DNA from: CAVTWH01 sp963794685
GTDB taxonomy: Bacteria; Actinomycetota; Actinomycetes; Mycobacteriales; Micromonosporaceae
DNA: 64,000 nucleotides
Direction of reading: 5' to 3'
Assembly: GCA_963794685.1 (NCBI GenBank)
Contig: CAWCFK010000009.1
Span: 1 to 64,000 of the forward strand
Part shown: positions 51,323 to 61,127 of the stretch, piece by piece
Layout: each line of letters begins with the position of its first letter
How positions within the stretch are numbered: the first letter of the stretch is position 1
The notes under the pieces: model-generated
What the model was told of the DNA's origin: nothing
The model's input: the letters and a program-made list of their open reading frames with translations, nothing else
Databases searched by the model: none
Position numbers and translations under genes: made by a program

Positions 51323-52938
51323 ATGCGCGTGCTCGGGATCGACTTCGGCACCTCCAACACGGCGGCGATGCTGCGGATGCCGGACGGGCGGATGCGTCCG
51401 CTGCTGTTCGACGGCGCCCCCTGATGCCCACCGCCGTGTACCTGAACGCGGACGGTAACTTCCTGGTGGGCCGGGACGCCGAGCGGCACGCGCGGGTGGA
51501 CCCGACCCGGTTCGAGCCGAACCCGAAGCGCCGCGTCGACGACGTGACGATGCTCCTGGGCGAGCAGGAGCTGCCGGTCGCTCAGGTGTTCGCCGCGGTG
51601 CTCACCCAGGTCGGTGACGAGGCCCGCCGGCAGCTCGGCGGCCAGCCGCAGGAGGTCCGCCTCACCCACCCGGCGCGCTGGGGCGAGCAGCGTCGGCGGA
51701 TCCTGGTGGAGGCCGCCCGACTCGCCCGGCTGCCCAACCCGCAGCTGATCGTGGAGCCGGTGGCCGCCGCCTCGTACTTCACCGCCGTCCTGCGTACCGC
51801 CGTCCCCGAGGGCCGTTGCCTGGCCATCTACGACCTCGGCGGCGGCACCTTCGACGCCACCGTGGTCCGCCGTACCGCCGGTGGCTTCCAGGTGCTCGCC
51901 GAGGAGGGCCTGCCCGACGTCGGCGGCCTGGACTTCGACCACGCGATCGTCGAGCACCTCGGCAAGGTCTACGGCGAGGGCAACCCGGACGCGTGGCGCA
52001 GCCTGGCCCAGCCGTCCGACGCGAACGAGCGCCGCCTGCGCCGCCTGCTCTACGACGACGTCAAGGCCGCCAAGGAGATGCTGTCCCGGACCACCAGCGC
52101 GGACATCCACCTGCCGGCGCTGGAGGTGGACGGGCACCTGACCCGCGAGGAGTTCGACTCGCTGGTCCGCCCGCAGTTGGAGCGCACCGTGGTGTGCCTG
52201 GCCCGCTGCCTCAAGGACGCCGGGATCGGCGCCAACGAGCTGGCCGGCATCTTCCTGGTCGGCGGCTCCAGCCGGATTCCGTTGGCCGCGCACCTGATCC
52301 ACACCGAGCTGGGGCTGCCGCCGACGATCCTGGAGCAGCCGGAGACCGTGGTCGTCGAGGGCGCGCTGTGCATCGGCGCGCCGGCCGCCGCGGGCGCGCC
52401 CGCGCCCGCGCACTCCGGGGTGCCGCAGGTCTTCACCCCGCCGCCCCGGCCGCCGCAGCAGCCCGCCCCGGGCTTCCCCCGGCCGGCCCAGAACTGGCCC
52501 AACCGCCCCGGCCCGGTGGCCCAACCACTGCGGCCCGCGCCGCAGCCGCCCCGGCCACTGCCGCAGCAGCCGGCTCCGGTGGTCCAGCAGCGTCCGATGC
52601 CGATGCCCGCCCCGGTGCCGCAGCGCCCGGTGTCGCCCGGCCGCCCGAGTGGTCCGCAGCCGGTCCCGGTCGCCCAGTCGATGCCGCAGCCCGCCCGTCC
52701 GCTCGCGCCACAGCCGGTCCAGCAGCCGCCCCGCCCGCTGGCGCCGCAGCCGGTGCCCGCGTCGCCCCAGGTGATCCGCCCGGTACCCCAGCAGCAGCGC
52801 CCGATCCAGCAGGCCCCGGCAGCCCGGCCGCAGCCGGTGCCGCAGTCATCCGCCGGCAACCGCACCGGCCTGCTCATCGGTCTGATCGTGACGGCCGCGG
52901 TGCTGCTGATCGTGCTGCTGATCGCGGCAGTCGCCTGA
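51323..52938 (+). CDS. Tail-anchored Hsp70-like ATPase, one frameshift
   Basis: The product has an Hsp70/DnaK nucleotide-binding domain: MRVLGIDFGTSNTAAML (phosphate 1), IYDLGGGTFDATVV (phosphate 2) and FLVGGSSRIPLAAHL (adenosine). It then differs from DnaK. Instead of a substrate-binding domain there is a Pro/Gln-rich stretch of about 150 residues and a single C-terminal membrane helix LLIGLIVTAAVLLIVLLIAA. The ATPase would therefore face the cytoplasm on a tail anchor. The frame breaks near 51418, where one C is missing from a C run (GDGAP-LMPTAVYLN). TAGGGT 7 nt before the ATG suggests either a -10 with leaderless start or a ribosome site. Confidence 0.85.
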
Positions 52939-52975
52939 CCCACTCCGGGCATGGTTGCGCGCGTTCGTGCAGTGG

Positions 52976-53956
52976 CTACGCGGCTGGGCCCCACCAGCGG
53001 GCCAGGGCGCTGGTCGCCGGGTCGTCGGAGGCGAGCAGCAGGCTCCACGGATCGCCGTCCCCGCCGCCGTCCAGGCCCGCGTAACTGAGCAGGTCGTCCG
53101 GGCTGCCCGGGCCGGTGCCCGCGGTGAAGTCCGGCAACTGCGCCGGATCCGGCTGACCGAGCAGGTCCGGGTCGGCCCAGGGGAACCCGTCCACCGGCTC
53201 CGGCGGCTCGCCGCCCAGGTCGAGTACGGCCGGGAACTCGTCGGCGTGCCAGCTCCCGTCGTGGTCCCCGGCGTTGTCCAGGCCGGCCCCGAAGCTGGTG
53301 GCACTCTCCTCGGGGTCGAAGGCGTCGCCCGGGTCGGCGTCGCCGTCGCCACTGTCGCCAGATCCGCCGTCGCCAGCCGAATCGGCGCTGCCCCCGTCGT
53401 CACCCACCGCATCGTCAGTCGGTTGGTGGTCCTCGGGCGTGTCCGCGTGGTCCGGCGCGGACGCGTGCTCGCCGTCCGTGGACGCGTCGGAACCTTCGTG
53501 GCTACCTGCACCGGCGGCCGGTCCGTCGGCCGCCTCAGCGTCCGGATCGTGGCCGTTCGCCCCGTCTCCAGCGACCCCGCTCGGGCCGGCCGCGTCCGGC
53601 CCCGCGTCGTCCGGCCCCGCCGGTTCCGCGGCGTCTGCACCGTCCGCCTCGTCTGCGGGCAGGTCGCCGGTGGGCACCCCCTCGTCGGGCACGTCGCCGG
53701 GCGGCGCCTCGCCGGCGGGCGAGCCCCCGTCGGGCACGTCGTCCGGGGGCGCCGACTCCTCGGGGATGTCGGCGTCACCGGCCGGGTCGGCGGCGCTGCC
53801 CGTGTCGTCGAGGTCGGCCGGGTCGTAGGACGGTACCGGCGCGGTGTCGTCGAAGTCGTCCGCGCCGTCGCCACTCAGGTCGTGGGTCGGCAGCTCCTCG
53901 GAGCCGGGCGGATCGGCGTGCGGATCCTCTCCGGGCCAGCCGTCGTCGTGGTCCAT
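52976..53956 (-). CDS. Highly acidic low-complexity protein
   Basis: The 326-residue product is dominated by Asp, Gly, Glu, Ala and Pro (for example ADDFDDTAPVPSYDPADLDD) with almost no basic residues, so it should be very acidic and mostly disordered. The last ~80 residues are less biased, with FPWADPDLLGQPDPAQLPDF and DPWSLLLASDDPATSALARWW, which may be the conserved contact part. It starts 4 nt after the dynamin A stop and is the last gene of the five-gene minus-strand operon. Function unknown. Confidence 0.75.
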   Translation of the reverse strand: MDHDDGWPGEDPHADPPGSEELPTHDLSGDGADDFDDTAPVPSYDPADLDDTGSAADPAGDADIPEESAPPDDVPDGGSPAGEAPPGDVPDEGVPTGDLPADEADGADAAEPAGPDDAGPDAAGPSGVAGDGANGHDPDAEAADGPAAGAGSHEGSDASTDGEHASAPDHADTPEDHQPTDDAVGDDGGSADSAGDGGSGDSGDGDADPGDAFDPEESATSFGAGLDNAGDHDGSWHADEFPAVLDLGGEPPEPVDGFPWADPDLLGQPDPAQLPDFTAGTGPGSPDDLLSYAGLDGGGDGDPWSLLLASDDPATSALARWWGPAA

Positions 53957-53960
53957 CGCG

Positions 53961-55804
53961 TCATCCCCGCACGTCGGCCGGGCCGGCCGGGACCAGCGGG
54001 GCGATCTTCTGGACCACCTCGTCCACCGACTTCAACCGGACCATCAGCGAGTCCCGGCTGGCCTGCAGCGCCGCCTTCTTCTTCGCCCGGGACTGCTTGT
54101 CCTCGGCCAGCGCCTTGTCGATGTCGGCGATGTGCCCGTCGAGCTGGCGCAGCCGGCGCTCGATGGCGTCGTCCAGGGCCAGCGTCAGCGCGTACTGCAG
54201 GTCGGTGAAGCGGTTGGCGACCTCGTCGGAGAGCGCCGCGCGGGCCTCGCCGAGCACCTCCCGCAGCCACGTGCGCTGCTGCACCTTGTCGGTCATGCTC
54301 TTGCGCTTCCATACCATGAACGCGCCGGCCGCGAGCCCCAGGCCGATGCCGACGACGGGGAGCACCAGCCCGGCGCCGGCGATCCCGGCCAGGCCGAGCG
54401 CGCTTGCGCCGGTGGCCGCGTACCGGCCGGCCGCCACCGCCATGCTCGCCGAGCACATCACCACGATGGCGTTGTCCCCGCCGCCCTTCTCCCGGCGCGG
54501 CTTGGAACCGAGCGCGTGGCGCAGTTGGGCGTTCAGCCGGCGCAGCACGAACTGCAGCTCGTGCGGGGTGAAGATCTGGGCCAGTACCCGCTCGCCGACC
54601 TGGCGGAAACGCCACTCCAGGTCCTGCGACAGGCGTACCGACAGCGCCTGCAGCGCCCGGTCCACCTCCTCCGGCATCTGCTTGAGCTCGGCGCCGCTGC
54701 CCTTCTCGATCCGGTTGAGGAAGGACTCCTGCAACTCGCCGACGTACGTGCGCAGCCGGGCGGTGGCCTCCACCCGGGCCCGTTGCGTCTCGGTGGACAG
54801 CGCGAGCTGCCACTGCCGGGACTCGGTGCGCTTGCGGGCGGCGACCTTGCTGCGCTCCTCGCGGGCCCGGTCGGCGGCGCCCGGATCCGGGTCGGTGGCG
54901 GCCATCCGCGCGGACAGCTCCTCGGCCATCCGGACGAACTCGCTGCGCACCGCGCGCAGCACGTTCGCCTCGATCATCAGGTGGCCCTTGCCGGCCAGGT
55001 CGATCAGGGCGTGCTGGAGTTCGCCGATCCGCGACTCCTTGACGAGCTCATCCGCGGCTGCCGGTACCGTCAACGCCAGCTCCGCGAGCCGGGCGGAGAC
55101 CGGGAACCAGGGCGCCTTCGCGAACCGCGGCGCGTGCGCCGTCAGCTGCCCGATGTTGTCCTCGAGGATGGTCCGCCAGCCGGGGTACGCGTCCACTTTG
55201 GTCAGTGCGAAGATCACGAAGTTGACCCGCTTGCTGGCCTCGATGAGGAAGTTCAGCTCCGGCCGGGAGAACGGCGAGGAGGCGTCCACCACGAACAGCA
55301 GCGCCGTGCACCGGGACACCGCGTCCATCGCGATCTCGACGTGCAGCGAGTCCAGCCCGCCGACGCCGGGGGTGTCCACCAGGCTCAGGTACTTCAGCAC
55401 CGGAGCCGGGTAGGTGACCTCGATCCGGCGCGGCGGCCGGACCCCCTCCGGCAGCCGGCCCAGCACCGTGCCCCAGTCGCGCAGCTCGGCCGGGTTCAGC
55501 TCGATCGGGTCCTCCCGGCCGGGCACGTACGCCCGGGCCACCGAGTGCTCGCCGTGGCTGAACTCCAGGAACGACGAGGTGGCCACGGCGGCGTCGACCG
55601 GCGACAGGTTCGGCACCCCGATCAGCGCGTTGACCAGCGACGACTTGCCCCGCTTGGTCTCCCCGACGACGGCGAACCCGGGCCGGCGCAGCTCCCGGCG
55701 GCGCAGCTGGTCGAGGTCCGCGGCAGCGTCCGGGTCGGACTTGCGCAGGAACCCCAGGTTGGCGTCGACCGCCTGCTTGACCAGCTTGGTGGCGGCCGCG
55801 TCAC
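53961..55804 (-). CDS. Dynamin-like GTPase A (IniA/IniC-like), membrane-associated, one frameshift
   Basis: The product of about 614 residues has a dynamin-type GTPase domain: G1 VVGETKRGKSSLVNAL (residue ~55), G3 SLVDTPGVGG and G4 FALTKVDAYPG. A long helical stalk follows. Two adjacent hydrophobic segments (AASALGLAGIAGAGLV-like, LPVVGIGLGLAAGAFMVW) lie in the middle of the protein and probably insert into the membrane, and a coiled-coil tail follows. The GTG at 55804 overlaps the GrpE-like stop (GTGA) but needs a one-base correction near 55792 to join TKLVKQAVDANLGFLRK. Family members remodel or stabilise membranes. Confidence 0.82.
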
Positions 55805-56365
55805 GCGCGGCTGCCTCCTTCGCCGGATTGCCAGCCGGCCGGCTGGCGCGCTTTCGGCGCGGTCATGATCGCCTGCCCTGGCGCCGGCTGGTACACGGTG
55901 ACCGACGGCGGGCGCAGCAGCACCCCACGGTCGGCGTAGCCGGGCGCGGCCACCACGGCGATCGTGCCGACCAGGTGCTCCTCGGTGGTGGGCGCGGCGC
56001 CCTCGGCGGCGTGTACCGACGGGTCGAAGCGCTCGCCCACCGGCCGTACCGGCAGCACCCCGACGCTGGCCAGGTCCCGGTCCAGCCGCTCGGCCAGCGC
56101 CGCGCTGGTCAGCCGGTCGCGCAGGTACAGGCTGGTGGCGATCAGCACCGCCCGGTCGGCGCTGTCGCCGGGGCCGGCCGACCTGCGCGCCCGGTTGGGC
56201 CCGGTCCAGCAGCACCAGCGTCACGCCGCCGGCCAGCACCGCGGCCACCAACGTGACCAGGGCCGCGAGCAGGTCACCGGCGATGAGCTGGACGACGAGC
56301 GCGGCTGCCGCGCCCACCACCGCGGTCGCGGCGACGGCGATCATCCGGTTGGGGTTTGCCGACAT
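55801..56365 (-). CDS. Membrane-anchored GrpE-like nucleotide exchange factor, one frameshift
   Basis: The product of about 187 residues starts with two membrane helices (MIAVAATAVVGAAAALVVQL, ALVTLVAAVLAGGVTLVLL). A helical segment (LIATSLYLRDRLTSAALAERLD) leads into the GrpE beta-domain pattern GVLPVRPVGERFDPSVHAAE, then TEEHLVGTIAVVAAPGYADRG and VLLRPPSVTVYQP. The classical long coiled coil of GrpE is reduced. It is ideally placed to act on the tail-anchored Hsp70 encoded nearby. The frame breaks near 56190, rejoining DRAQPGA to SAGPGDSADRAVLIA. Confidence 0.75.
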
Positions 56366-56406
56366 CGGTACGCCTTTCCTGGCTGACGGGGGAGAGGGGG
56401 GCAGTT

Positions 56407-57918
56407 TCAGCGCAGTGTGCCCTGGGCACGCACGTGCTGGGAGAGCAGGAAGAAGCCCCGGTGCGCGACCAGCGCCACCCGGGACTGTGCGGGGCTGGCT
56501 CCGGCGACCGCGTACGCGCGCCACCGGTTCGCCGCGTGCAACGCCGCCTTGTTCAACTCGTCGAGGCCGGCGGCCGGCAGGTTCAGGATGAACTTGGCGT
56601 CATTGGACAGCGCCAGCCGGGTCAACTCGCCCTCCATCTCGTCGGGCAGGTCGACCGCGCCGGTACTGACCAACTGCGCCACCTCCAGCAGCCGCAGCCG
56701 GTGCGCGTCGGGCTGCTGCAGTACCCGTTCGATGCCGTCGCGCAGCACCTCCCGGTCCGCCGGCCGCTGCGCGTGGCTGGCGATCTTCTCCAGACTGGAC
56801 AACGCCCAGCCGGCCTTGATCGCGTCGCTGCGCCAGCGGAACACGTTGTCCAGCGCGTAACGCAGCCGGGGGAAGCCGGACGAGTTGTGCAGCAACCGGA
56901 TCAGCTCGCCGGTGGCCAGTTGCGGGTTCGCCCCGAGCTGCGCCATCGCGTAGCCGATGCCGTACAGGTCGAGCAGCCGCAGCAGCCGCTCCCGGGCTTC
57001 CCGGGGCACCCCGCACTCGCGGGTGGTGAACAGGTCGACGCTGGCCATCAGCACCGTCCGGTCGGCTACCGGCAGGGTGGCCAGCGAGCGCAGCGCCTCG
57101 CAGTCGCTGGCGGTCAGCCGGCCGGCCTCGGTCGTCTCGGCCAGCAGCCCGACCACCGGCACCACGTCGGAGACCACCCGGCGCATCACGTCGGCCTGGT
57201 CGCTGGCGAGCGGCCCGGCGATCGGCCACGGGTCCGCGGACCCGCCGACCAGCTTGTCGACCTTGTTGAACAGGCCGAGCGAGTTGATCGGGTTGCTGGA
57301 CAGCCGGGCCGAGATGGACCGGAACGCCTCCAGCGCGGCCACGTCGTCGGAGCGCACCGACTGGGTGAACACGTAGATGATGGCCTCGGCGCCGGACAGC
57401 GCGCCCACCGACTCCTCGTCGATGTCCTCGTCGATCGGCGCCTCGTTGAACAGGAACCGCCGGGCCCCGGCGCTGACCGACGTGTTGGCGCTGGCCAGAC
57501 CGGGGGTGTCGACGACCATCAGGTCACGCAGGTGGTTGGAGGTCAACGCCACGTCGACGTAGGAGATCTCGCTGCGAGGCACGCCGAGGCGTTGCGGGAT
57601 CATCCCGGACTCGTCCAGTGGCAGGCTCAGCCGGGTGCCGTCCTTGCGGACCACGTCCACCCGGTCGGCCGGCCCGTACCGGAACTGGGTGACCAGTCGG
57701 GTGCACTCGCCGACCTCGGTGGGCGCCACCCGCCGGCCGATGAGCGCGTTGACCAGCGTCGACTTGCCAGCCTTGAGGCGTCCTGCGATCGCGATGCGCA
57801 GCGGCTCACCGAGCCGTCGGCGCACGTCGAGGACCTGTGCCTGGGTCGTGCCACCCAGGCGGGGGCCGACCTCCTGGCAGAGGCCGGCCACCCGTGAGCT
57901 CAGTGGTCCCGGAGCCAT
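56407..57918 (-). CDS. Dynamin-like GTPase B (IniC-like)
   Basis: The 503-residue intact product has G1 IAIAGRLKAGKSTLVNALIG (residue ~42-61), a switch I region PTEVGECTRLVTQF, G3 LMVVDTPGLASA and G4 GLFNKVDKLVGG. The rest is helical and lacks obvious membrane helices, as in mycobacterial IniC. It starts 4 nt after the stop of the Asp-rich repeat protein and is followed by the GrpE-like gene. Paired dynamins of unequal membrane anchoring usually work as hetero-oligomers. No frame break. Confidence 0.85.
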   Translation of the reverse strand: MAPGPLSSRVAGLCQEVGPRLGGTTQAQVLDVRRRLGEPLRIAIAGRLKAGKSTLVNALIGRRVAPTEVGECTRLVTQFRYGPADRVDVVRKDGTRLSLPLDESGMIPQRLGVPRSEISYVDVALTSNHLRDLMVVDTPGLASANTSVSAGARRFLFNEAPIDEDIDEESVGALSGAEAIIYVFTQSVRSDDVAALEAFRSISARLSSNPINSLGLFNKVDKLVGGSADPWPIAGPLASDQADVMRRVVSDVVPVVGLLAETTEAGRLTASDCEALRSLATLPVADRTVLMASVDLFTTRECGVPREARERLLRLLDLYGIGYAMAQLGANPQLATGELIRLLHNSSGFPRLRYALDNVFRWRSDAIKAGWALSSLEKIASHAQRPADREVLRDGIERVLQQPDAHRLRLLEVAQLVSTGAVDLPDEMEGELTRLALSNDAKFILNLPAAGLDELNKAALHAANRWRAYAVAGASPAQSRVALVAHRGFFLLSQHVRAQGTLR

Positions 57919-57922
57919 CCGG

Positions 57923-58459
57923 TCAGCTCGTGGCGTACGGGTTGGCGCCCGTGTAGTGCTGGTCGGTCACGTCGGCGAGCGGGTTGGTCTGCGGGTCCTC
58001 GTAGTGCACGGTGTCGAAGGTGCCGTCACCGTCGCTGTCCACCGCGGTGGCGTCCGGGTCGCCGTCGAAGTCCGTGTCGACCTGCGCGTAGTCGGCGCGG
58101 CCGTCGAAGTCGGTGTCCGCGGCGACGGCGTCGACCAGTCCGTCGTGGTTGCGGTCGGTCTCGACGATGTCGACCTTGCCGTCGTGGTTCTGGTCGCCCT
58201 CGACCAGGTCCACCTTGCCGTCGTTGTTGGTGTCGACGGACAGGGTGTCAAGTTCGTGACCGCTGCCGAAGCTGTGCGTGTACGCGGCGTCCGCGTCGCC
58301 GTCACCGTCAGTGTCGAGCAGCACCTCGTCGGCGTACCCGTCGTGGTTGGTGTCGACCAGCTCCTCCGCGCCGCCGCCGCTGTACTCCGCGATGATGGTG
58401 TCGTCGGAGCCGCTGTCGTCGAAGCCGCCACCGGTGTCGCTCGGGTCGTACTCGCTCAT
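57923..58459 (-). CDS. Asp-rich calcium-loop repeat protein (first gene of dynamin operon)
   Basis: The 178-residue product contains about nine tandem units of 9-13 residues built on D-x-(N/D)-x-D-G-x-x-D: DTNHDGYAD, DTDGDGDAD, DTNNDGKVD, DQNHDGKVD, DRNHDGLVD, DTDFDGRAD, DTDFDGDPD and DSDGDGTFD. These are EF-hand-like or thrombospondin-3-like calcium loops without flanking helices. There is no signal peptide. CCGGAGGGA precedes the ATG. Its place at the head of the operon, opposite the large regulator, matches that of IniB in mycobacteria, although the sequences are not alike. Confidence 0.8.
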   Translation of the reverse strand: MSEYDPSDTGGGFDDSGSDDTIIAEYSGGGAEELVDTNHDGYADEVLLDTDGDGDADAAYTHSFGSGHELDTLSVDTNNDGKVDLVEGDQNHDGKVDIVETDRNHDGLVDAVAADTDFDGRADYAQVDTDFDGDPDATAVDSDGDGTFDTVHYEDPQTNPLADVTDQHYTGANPYATS

Positions 58460-58528
58460 AATGGTCCCTCCGGGGTGCCTGTGCTCTCTGGATTCGCGGT
58501 AGCCCGCGGTGCGCTCCACACTACGAAT

Positions 58529-58546
58529 ATCCTGCCGGCGCAGGAT
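58529..58546. promoter_or_regulatory. Inverted repeat between the divergent dynamin operon and regulator
   Basis: ATCCTGC-CGGC-GCAGGAT is a perfect 7-bp inverted repeat, 70 nt from the repeat-protein start and 77 nt from the regulator start. It is the obvious candidate operator for this regulon. Confidence 0.55.
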
Positions 58547-58622
58547 CCCATGTTCGTGCCACCTGGACACGGCCAGGGGGCTGGGATTGCGCGTCGGCCC
58601 TGCCGCAGAGAGGACCGCCCGC

Positions 58623-61127
58623 GTGCCCGAGGACGTGGACACGGTGCACCGTAGCGCGCTGGAAGCGCTGGCCCGGCCCGGCCTGGTGGTCCTGACAGGG
58701 CCGCCCGGCATCGGCCGCAGCACCGCACTGACCAGGGTGGCCGCCGCCTTCGCCGGCCCGGTGTTCACCGGCGGCGGACTGGCGATGCTGCGCACGGTGC
58801 CCGGCTTCGCGCTCTCCCACGCGCTACGGGTCCGGCTGCCCACCCACGACCTGGCGCTGCTTGCCGAGGCGGTGCGCTCCCGGGTACACGGTGGGCTGCT
58901 GGTCCTGGACGACCTGCACTGGGCGGATCCGGCGACGCTGGCCGCGCTGCCGGCGATCGCCGAGCACTGTCGGGTTCTGGTCGCACTGCGCACCCCGCAC
59001 GCGGCGGACACCTCGGCGCTGCGCCGCCCCGAGGGCGCGGCGGCGACCTGGCTGACCGTGCCGCCACTGGCCGACGAGCCGGCCGCCGCCCTGGTCCGGC
59101 AGGTCGCGCCGGCGCTGCCGGCGGCCGCCGTGGCCGCCGTGCTGCGCCGGGCCGGCGGCAGTCCGCTGGCCCTGCGTTCCCTCGCCCAACAGGCCGGAAG
59201 TCGGATCACCCGGAATAAGATTGATGTCGTCGAATCGGACAGTTCGTCCGACATGGCCCCCGCCGACGTGCGCGAAGGTGTCCCGGTGATCGGTACCACC
59301 ATGCTGGCCCATGCCGTCGCCACGGCGCTGGCGGAGCTCACCCGACCAGCCCGGACCGCGATGGCGGCGCTGGGTCTGCTGGGTCGCCCCGCCGACCCGC
59401 CCTGCTCGGCGCCGGGCTCGCCGAGTTGACCACGGCCGGCCTGGCGACCGTGGACGGGGACCTGGCCCGGCCCGTCTCGCCGTACGTCGCCGAGGTCGCC
59501 GCCGGTCTACTGTCGGCCACCGAGCGCGCCGCCCTGCACCGCCACCTCGCGGAACTCGTGCCGGCCCGGGAGTCGGCCCGGCACCTGGCCGCCGCCGGTG
59601 AGGGCGGGGCCGCGTACCGGCGGGCGGTGGACGCGGCCGGCCGCGCCGGCACCGCCGGGGAGCGCGCCGAGCTGTATGCGCTCGCCTGCGAACTGCCCGG
59701 CGTGGAGCCGGAGCCCTCGGTACGCCTGCGCGCCGCCCAGGTCTGCCTCGCCGTCGGCTGGCCGCAGACCTGCCTGCGGGTACTCGGCCGGCTGGCCGGC
59801 GCGCCGGCCGCGGTGCTGCGCGGTGAGGCGCTGGTGCAGATGGCCGACGCGGCCGGCGCGGCGCAGGCGGTCCACGACGTGCCCGACGACGTGCCCGCCG
59901 ACCTGCTGGCCGCCCGGGACCGGCTGCGGCTGCTGGCCCTGCTCGCCGACGACCCGGCCCGCTGCGCTGGCCGCCGCGCACGGACCTGGACCCGGACGGG
60001 TCGCTGCCGCGCCGGGCCTGGCGCGCGGCGGTGGCTGCCGTGCACGCCGCCGCGCGTACCCCCGACTGGGAACGTGGCCTGGCCGGCGCGGCGCAGGCGG
60101 CCGGCGCGGCCGGTGACGTGTTGACCGCCCGCTGGTCGGCGTGGCTGCTGGTGGAGACGATGGCCGGCGACGGCCGGCTGACCGAGGCGGCGCTGGCCGC
60201 GCAGTCGGCCGCCGCGGCCTGCGCCACCGACCTGGCCTACTCCTGGCAGACCCGGTTCCTCGCGGCCCGGCTGTGGTGCCTGGCCCTGCACGGCATCGCC
60301 CAGGACGAGGTGTTGACCCGGGCCGGTGAACTCACCGACCGCACCCTGCCGGCGCTGGCCCGCGGCTACGCGGTGGCCGCCGCCGGCCTCGTCGAGGCGG
60401 ACGGCGGCCTGCTCGCCGCGGCCCGCGCCCGGCTCTCCCGGGTCGGCCGGGTACCCGCGTCGGTGGCGGCGCTGCTGGACTGGGTGCACCGGGAAGCGGC
60501 CTGGCTGGACGGCCAGCCGGAGCAGGCGACCGCCGCGGCGTCCGGCTCGGGCGCCCCGCTGGTGGTCGGCCTGCGCGGGATCACCCACGGTGGGCCGCCT
60601 ACGACGCCGGCCTACCCGTTCCGGCGACCGCGCCGCAGAGCCAACTCGCCGTGGACGGCCTGGGCCCGGTCCGGCAGACGCTGGCGGCCTGGGACTCCGC
60701 CGGGGTCGCCGACTTCGACGTGGCCGCGGCGGCCTGGCACGACCTGGCCCGCCGCGAGGAGGTGCGCTGCCTGCTCGCGCACGGCCTGCGGGAGACCGAT
60801 CCACAGCTCGCTGTCCCGCCGTTGCTGCGCGCCGAGGCCCTGGCGTCCTCCACCGGACTGGTGGTCCTGCTCGGCCGCACGCACCGGGCGCTGCGCCGGC
60901 ACTCCGTACGCCGTGACGTGCGCGGACCGCGAGCCGGCGAGGACCTCACCGAACGTGAACGCAGCGTGCTGGCGCTGGTCGCACGGGGCGAACCGACGCG
61001 CCGTATCGCTGGACAGCTAGGTATCTCACGCGAGACAGTCGAGACGCACATCCGCTCCGGCATGCGCAAACTCGGTGCGCGCACGCGGACGGAGGCAGCG
61101 GCTCTCGCCCTGGAGGTGCGCGTATGA
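58623..61127 (+). CDS. Large ATPase-LuxR regulator (IniR-like), three frame breaks
   Basis: The 834-residue product has a STAND/AAA-type NTPase domain at the N-terminus, with P-loop VVLTGPPGIGRSTALTRV and Walker B GLLVLDDLHWADP. A long helical repeat middle follows and then a C-terminal LuxR HTH: LTERERSVLALVARGEPTRR then RETVETHIRSGMRKLGAR. The P-loop lysine is arginine (Arg32), which normally impairs nucleotide hydrolysis. Frame breaks near 59400, 59965 and 60597 are all of the same sense and sum to zero. The GTG start follows GAGAGGA. It is divergent from the dynamin operon and probably activates it. Confidence 0.8.

Noticed and set aside
53844..55868. A 674-codon open frame on the plus strand
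   Set aside because: It is antisense to dynamin A, which has clear GTPase motifs; its translation is low-complexity.
56356..57897. A 513-codon open frame on the plus strand
   Set aside because: It lies opposite the intact dynamin B gene and has no recognisable domain or ribosome site.
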